A stretch of DNA of 64,000 nt from Myotis daubentonii (lineage: Eukaryota > Chordata > Mammalia > Chiroptera > Vespertilionidae): contig NC_081841.1 in NCBI RefSeq assembly GCF_963259705.1, forward strand, positions 121,473,827 to 121,537,826. Direction: 5' to 3'. Below, one piece after another: positions 59,880 through 64,000 of this stretch (positions are counted from its first letter, which is position 1; each line of letters begins with the position of its first letter). The translations under genes were made by a program, and so were the position numbers. The notes beneath the pieces are model-generated. The model searched no databases. It had not been told where the DNA came from and saw only the letters and a program-made list of their open reading frames with translations.

Positions 59880-61845
59880 CCAGTGGAAGACCTTCCTCTT
59901 CTTAAAGGATACCTTTCAGCATTTCATATAATACTGGTTTTGTGGTGATGAACTCCTTTAGCTTTTCCTTATCTGTGAAGCTCTTTATCTGACCTTCAAT
60001 TCTGAATGATAGCTTTGCCGGGTAAAGTAATCTTGGTTGTAGGTTCTTGGTATTCATCACTTTGAATATTTCTTGCCACTCCCTTCTGGCCTGCATAGTT
60101 TCTATTGAGAAATCAGCTGACAGTCATATGGGTACTCCCTTGTAGGTAACTGACTGTCTTTTTCTTGCTGCTTTTAAGATTCTCTCTTCGTCTTTTGCTC
60201 TTGGCATTTTAATTATGATGTGTCTTGGTGTGTTCCCCTTTGGATTCCTTTTGTTTGGTGTTCTCTGTGCTTCCTGGACTTGTAAGTCTATTTCTTTCAC
60301 CAGGTAGGGGAAGTTTTCTGTCATTATTTCTTCAAATAGGTTTTCAATATCTTGCTCTCTCTCTTCTTCTGGCACCCCTATAATTCAGATGTTGGTACGC
60401 TTGAAGTTGTCCCAGAGGCTCCTTACACTATCTTCATATTTTTGGATTCTTTTTTCTTTTTGTTTTTCTGGTTGGGTGTTTTTTGCTTCTTCGTATTTCA
60501 AATCTTTGACTTGATTCTTGTGATCCTCTAGTCTGCTGTTGGATCTCTGTATAACATTCTTTATTTCAGTCAGTGAATGCTTAATTTCTAGTTGGTCCTT
60601 TTTCATATCCTCGAGGGTCTCACCAGATTTATCGGGGGTCTCACTAAATTTATAGGCGGTTTCTAGAAGATTCTTGAGTAACCTTATAACCATGGTTCTG
60701 AACTCTATATCCAGTAGTTTGCTTTCCTCCATTTCTGTCATTTGTGACCTGTTTCTTTCTCCTCATTTTGGCTGCTTCCCTGTGTTGATAGAGTGGCTTT
60801 CTGTGCCAGGTGTGCTATAGGGCCCAGTGGCTCAGCCTCACAAATTAGCTGAGGTGGACACTCTTGGTGCACCCCTTTGTGGGCTGTGTGCACAGTCTTG
60901 TTGTAGGTAAGCCTTGATTGTTGTAGGTTTCACTGGGAGGAATTGACCTCCAGGCCAATTGGCTGTGAGAATCAGCTGTTTCTACAGTGGGAGAACTTCT
61001 GTGCTGGAGACACCCTTCTGGGGCAAGACTTGTTTCAGTGGGGCTTTGGTGCTCTCTGAGTCTGCCCCTTGAGTGTGTCCCTCATGGATCTGGGAGTTGT
61101 AATCTGGATTGTCCCACTCTGACCACTGGGTACACTGGCTCTTGGATCTCTAAGGAGGTGTAATTTAGCCTCTTCCTGAGGCTACCCCCAGGAGCTATGG
61201 AGAGATCTGCAGATTCCTCTTCTTTGTTTGGGGTTTGGAGGTGCCCAGGTGAGGCCCAGCTGTGAAGCAATGCAAGCTGCTGTGGGGCCTTGGGCCTTCT
61301 TTTGGATGTCTGGGTCTCTCTGACCCAGCTACAGTTTGTTAGGTAATTTTAGATTGCAAAGGGCCAGGCCATTCATATGCAAAAGCCTCTGTGCACAGCT
61401 TTGGGGGGGGGGGTCTCCAGGAATCAACAGGGCAGAGAAAACAGCTATAGCTGCTCCTCAGCCCTGCCCTAAGAGGCCCCAGGTCTCAGTGTTTCTCGGT
61501 AATTACTGCAAGCACCTCTGGGTCTCTAGAGACTCGCCTGGAACTAGAGCTCAGAGCAGTTGGGAGCTTGAGACTCCCTCCCAATTGAAAAAGACAACTG
61601 AATCCTCAGTTGCCAGCCTTTTCCATGTGCACCTCCGTACCTCTGCACTTTACTTCCGCACCTCCTCTGAGTCTCAGTGTGCTTTTCTCTTTCCTTCTAG
61701 AAGTAGAATTTCCACTCAGCCAGCCTTCCTGTGGTGCTGGATGGTGTCCGTTTTGTCTTTTAGTTGTATTTTTGAAGTGGTTGTGCGAGGCAGCAATTTC
61801 CGGTGTTTACCTATGCCATCATCTTGGTTTCTCCTCTTGAATTAA
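59880..61845 (-). mobile_element. Older L1 fragment: 5'UTR and ORF1
   Basis: The minus strand starts near 61838 (CCAAGATGATGGCATAGG), has a ~1.1-kb 5'UTR and a nearly complete ORF1 (60741 to 59902), then is cut by or abuts the younger L1. A different subfamily from the L1 at 1290. Confidence 0.85.
59902..60741 (-). pseudogene. ORF1: L1 ORF1p of older subfamily
   Basis: Three fragments in sequence: coiled-coil N-terminal part from ATG 60741 (MTEMEESKLL), RRM-like part (60375-60124; PRHIIIKM) and C-terminal domain (60096-59902; PAKLSFRIEGQIKSF) ending at a natural-looking stop after LKGIL. They are separated by single stops near 60383 and 60122 while the phase holds. Length near 280 codons. 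Only a few lesions, so moderately old. Confidence 0.88.
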
Positions 61846-62401
61846 TTCTTAAAGGTAGAATGTTAAGTTTGCATTCTCCTTGAAATAATATCAGAAGCTA
61901 CAATGGACTTCAGGTGGGCAAAATAATTGTATTTGGGCTATGCAGATCTTTGCACTTGACTCAAACCATACAGAAAACTAACTTTGATCATCATGAATTA
62001 AATTAAACTATAATATTGAGTACAAAAATTAGATTATTTTAAGGCCTTGGTTGTTAGAGTACTTCAGAGTAAAATGAATTACTAGGTCTCTTGGAATATT
62101 TTTGAAATATCACAGTTTTGTACTGTATCCAGGGATGCTTGACAATGTAACAGAACAACACTGCGATATCATTAAAAGGAGTTGTATCAAAGGGTATTTC
62201 TTTAAAAAACATTCCCTTGGGAATGTGATTGAGACCGTTGTTTTTATTTCACTTTTGACTACTGTGACATTGGCAGTCACACCTGCTGCTCAAGGTCCAA
62301 GTGGTAAGTCACTCTTGGTCTCTAAGGACAGAGGGTTTTAAATAAATGTTCCTCATTTACTAGCTTATTTTCCTGTATTGATTATTATTCACTGTTTTAT
62401 T
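61846..62401 (+). other. Unique sequence with a possible splice donor
   Basis: A 79-codon frame at 62102-62341 contains a hydrophobic stretch (VVFISLLTTVTLAVTPAAQ) and a strong donor-like GTAAGT at 62304-62309. No upstream acceptor or known protein can be tied to it. Confidence 0.25.
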
Positions 62402-62418
62402 AAAAAACAATATTCCTG

Positions 62419-62626
62419 CCCTAACTGGTTTGGGTCAGTGTCAGCCTGCGGACTGAAGGGTCCCAGGTTCGATTCCAGTCAATGGCATGTACCTTGGTTG
62501 GGGGAACATTCCCAGTAGGGGGTGTGCAGGAGGCAGCTGATTGATGTTTCTCTCTCATCAATGTTTCTATCTCTCTATCCCTCTCCCTTCCTCTCTGTAA
62601 AAAATCAATAAAATATATATATTTTA
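62419..62626 (+). repeat. Ves SINE, complete
   Basis: Full-length copy, head partly deleted (CCCTAACTGGTTTGGGTCAGTGTCAGCC), B box GGTTCGATTCC. Perfect 17-bp target duplication AAAAAACAATATTCCTG (62402-62418 and 62627-62643). Confidence 0.96.
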
Positions 62627-62643
62627 AAAAAACAATATTCCTG

Positions 62644-64000
62644 AGAAAGGTGAATCCTGATTGGTGGTGAAAAGTAACAAAATGAACACATTCCTGATTT
62701 TCTAAAAAGTTGTACTATTGAGCATACTGGCTTTTTCCAACATAGGGCATGTAATAGAATTGCTCAGAGGCAAAGCTGAGACTGTGTGTTGATCTTTTCC
62801 AATTAGTCCTTTTGATCCTTGGTCCTTAGAAATGCTAACAAATTACATGTTTTGATTACTTTGAAATGTATATATTGGCAAATGCAAATAGTACTACACT
62901 TGTATTGATCCGCAGTGATGGTGCATAACCTCTGTGGGTCATAACGGACTCCACTGCAGGCATTAAAGCCATGTGCCTATGGTTTTAATGTTGTGGGAAG
63001 TAGCAGACTGTTTTCTTAATTTTCATAAATTCAAGTTCTCCCTAAAGATTCATTATGAATGGACACGTTGAAATGCACAATATCATTAACAGATTATTCT
63101 TGCTTGGTGATAAGCAACAAAAGGAGAAAAAAAGTTTCTGACAATTTCTAAAATGTGATTACTAGAAATCATTCTCTGAAACTAATGGGATGTTAGAGAA
63201 AGCCAAGAGCATAATAGACTGTCTCATGTGTGCAATATGATGAGGGCTTTACATGGGATGAGATTATTTGCTAAGTGAAGGCAACCATTTTCATGATCAA
63301 CTACTTTCTCACTATTGCTGCTTAATGAAAATTGAGCAGGTCCACAGTGATAAATATTGAAATGATTACAGAACATTTGGACCCCAAGGAGATTATATGT
63401 AATTAAATTAACTGCTAAATCTTTAGTTTATTCACCTAAGGACAGTCTTCATTTTTTTCTAGATGAGGAAATGTTGAAAAAATCAGCTATAAGTGAGTTT
63501 CTTATTGGTGTTTATAATTTTATCCATCTGTTGGATTCTTGGCATCTCCTCTGCTGCTGCTGGTCCCTACCTGGCCTGGTCGTAATTCTCCTGTGTCTCC
63601 ATGGAAAAAGACTGCTCAGAGGGAGGAACCTTCACAATATCCATCCAAGAACTGAAACCAGACCCAACATGGCCACAGACTTTCTTTGATGGCAGTTCAG
63701 AAAGAAGAAGTTACCTCATCTTTAGTGAAGCATAAATCTGTTTAGGACTTAAGGTTCTCCCTCTGTGTGGTTCTGCAGGTGCAGCTGGACAAAACCAGGA
63801 GATAGGATGACGCCCTTGCTTCAGTGTCAGGAGACCCCTCAATAGTTGGAAGGACCAATAGAGATGGAGAGAGGGGAATAGAAGAAAAGTATAAGAAAAT
63901 TAATGGTTATTTAACAAAATTACACCAGCAGTCCAATTACAGGGGAAAAGTGAGAAGCCAAAAAATATATGGTAGCTGTTTATGTAGTATTTCCTCATAA
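62644..64000. other. Unique sequence
   Basis: No recognised gene. A frame at 63471-63689 follows a T-rich stretch ending in CTAG (63460), acceptor-like, but shows no family motif and ends in a low-similarity tail. Confidence 0.5.

Overview
The window is vertebrate nuclear DNA built almost entirely of transposable elements. I recognise no host protein-coding exon with confidence. Lineage markers point to a vespertilionid (Myotis-like) bat: several tRNA-derived Ves SINEs with an internal B box and a C/T-rich tail, six or more HeliBat-type Helitrons (5' TC-CTATATAATAAA, 3' GGGCCTCTAG, inserted between A and T), and four copies of a ~210-bp non-autonomous hAT element. Ancient mammalian repeats (MIR, L2-like, MER20-like, Tigger1-like) are sparse. 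Assignment to families is by eye, without a repeat library.

Layout. 1-10.7 kb: part of a minus-strand class II (Lys-type primer site) endogenous retrovirus, copy A, split by a 7.75-kb full-length plus-strand L1 and by an LTR fragment. 11.1-15.0 kb: a minus-strand L1 that keeps its 5' end but not its 3' end, with a 1.0-kb Helitron carrying captured DNA inside. 15.5-17.5 kb: a Ves SINE and two Helitrons joined end to end, one holding a ~58-bp minisatellite, the other an hAT. 17.6-23.6 kb: a complete copy B of the class II ERV, with paired LTRs, PBS, PPT and a 6-bp target duplication inside a Ves SINE. It is itself invaded by an hAT and by an LTR within an LTR. 23.7-26.3 kb: two Helitrons, a Tigger-like MITE, a Ves SINE and a nearly intact U1 snRNA retropseudogene. 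28.1-36.7 kb: a class I (gammaretrovirus-like) provirus with broken gag, pro, pol and env, a truncated 3' LTR and an hAT insertion. 36.8-37.05 kb: a foldback hAT MITE. 39.7-51.9 kb: L1 pieces, Helitrons, old repeats and a 3' L1 fragment. 52-57.7 kb: a diverged class II copy C with a class I solo LTR, a Ves SINE and a CpG-rich YY1-motif segment. 58.6-61.8 kb: two adjacent minus-strand L1 5' fragments. 62-64 kb: mostly unique DNA.

The elements do not act together as a pathway. Their value is the nesting record: Ves SINE before ERV2 copy B before the class I LTRs and hAT; L1, Helitron, ERV1 and ERV2 each hit by the same hAT family. The best leads are the coding-poor class II ERV family present three times, the class I provirus whose two LTRs are almost identical although its genes are heavily decayed, and the Helitron that carries a captured MIR-containing segment. 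I found no convincing new biological system beyond these.
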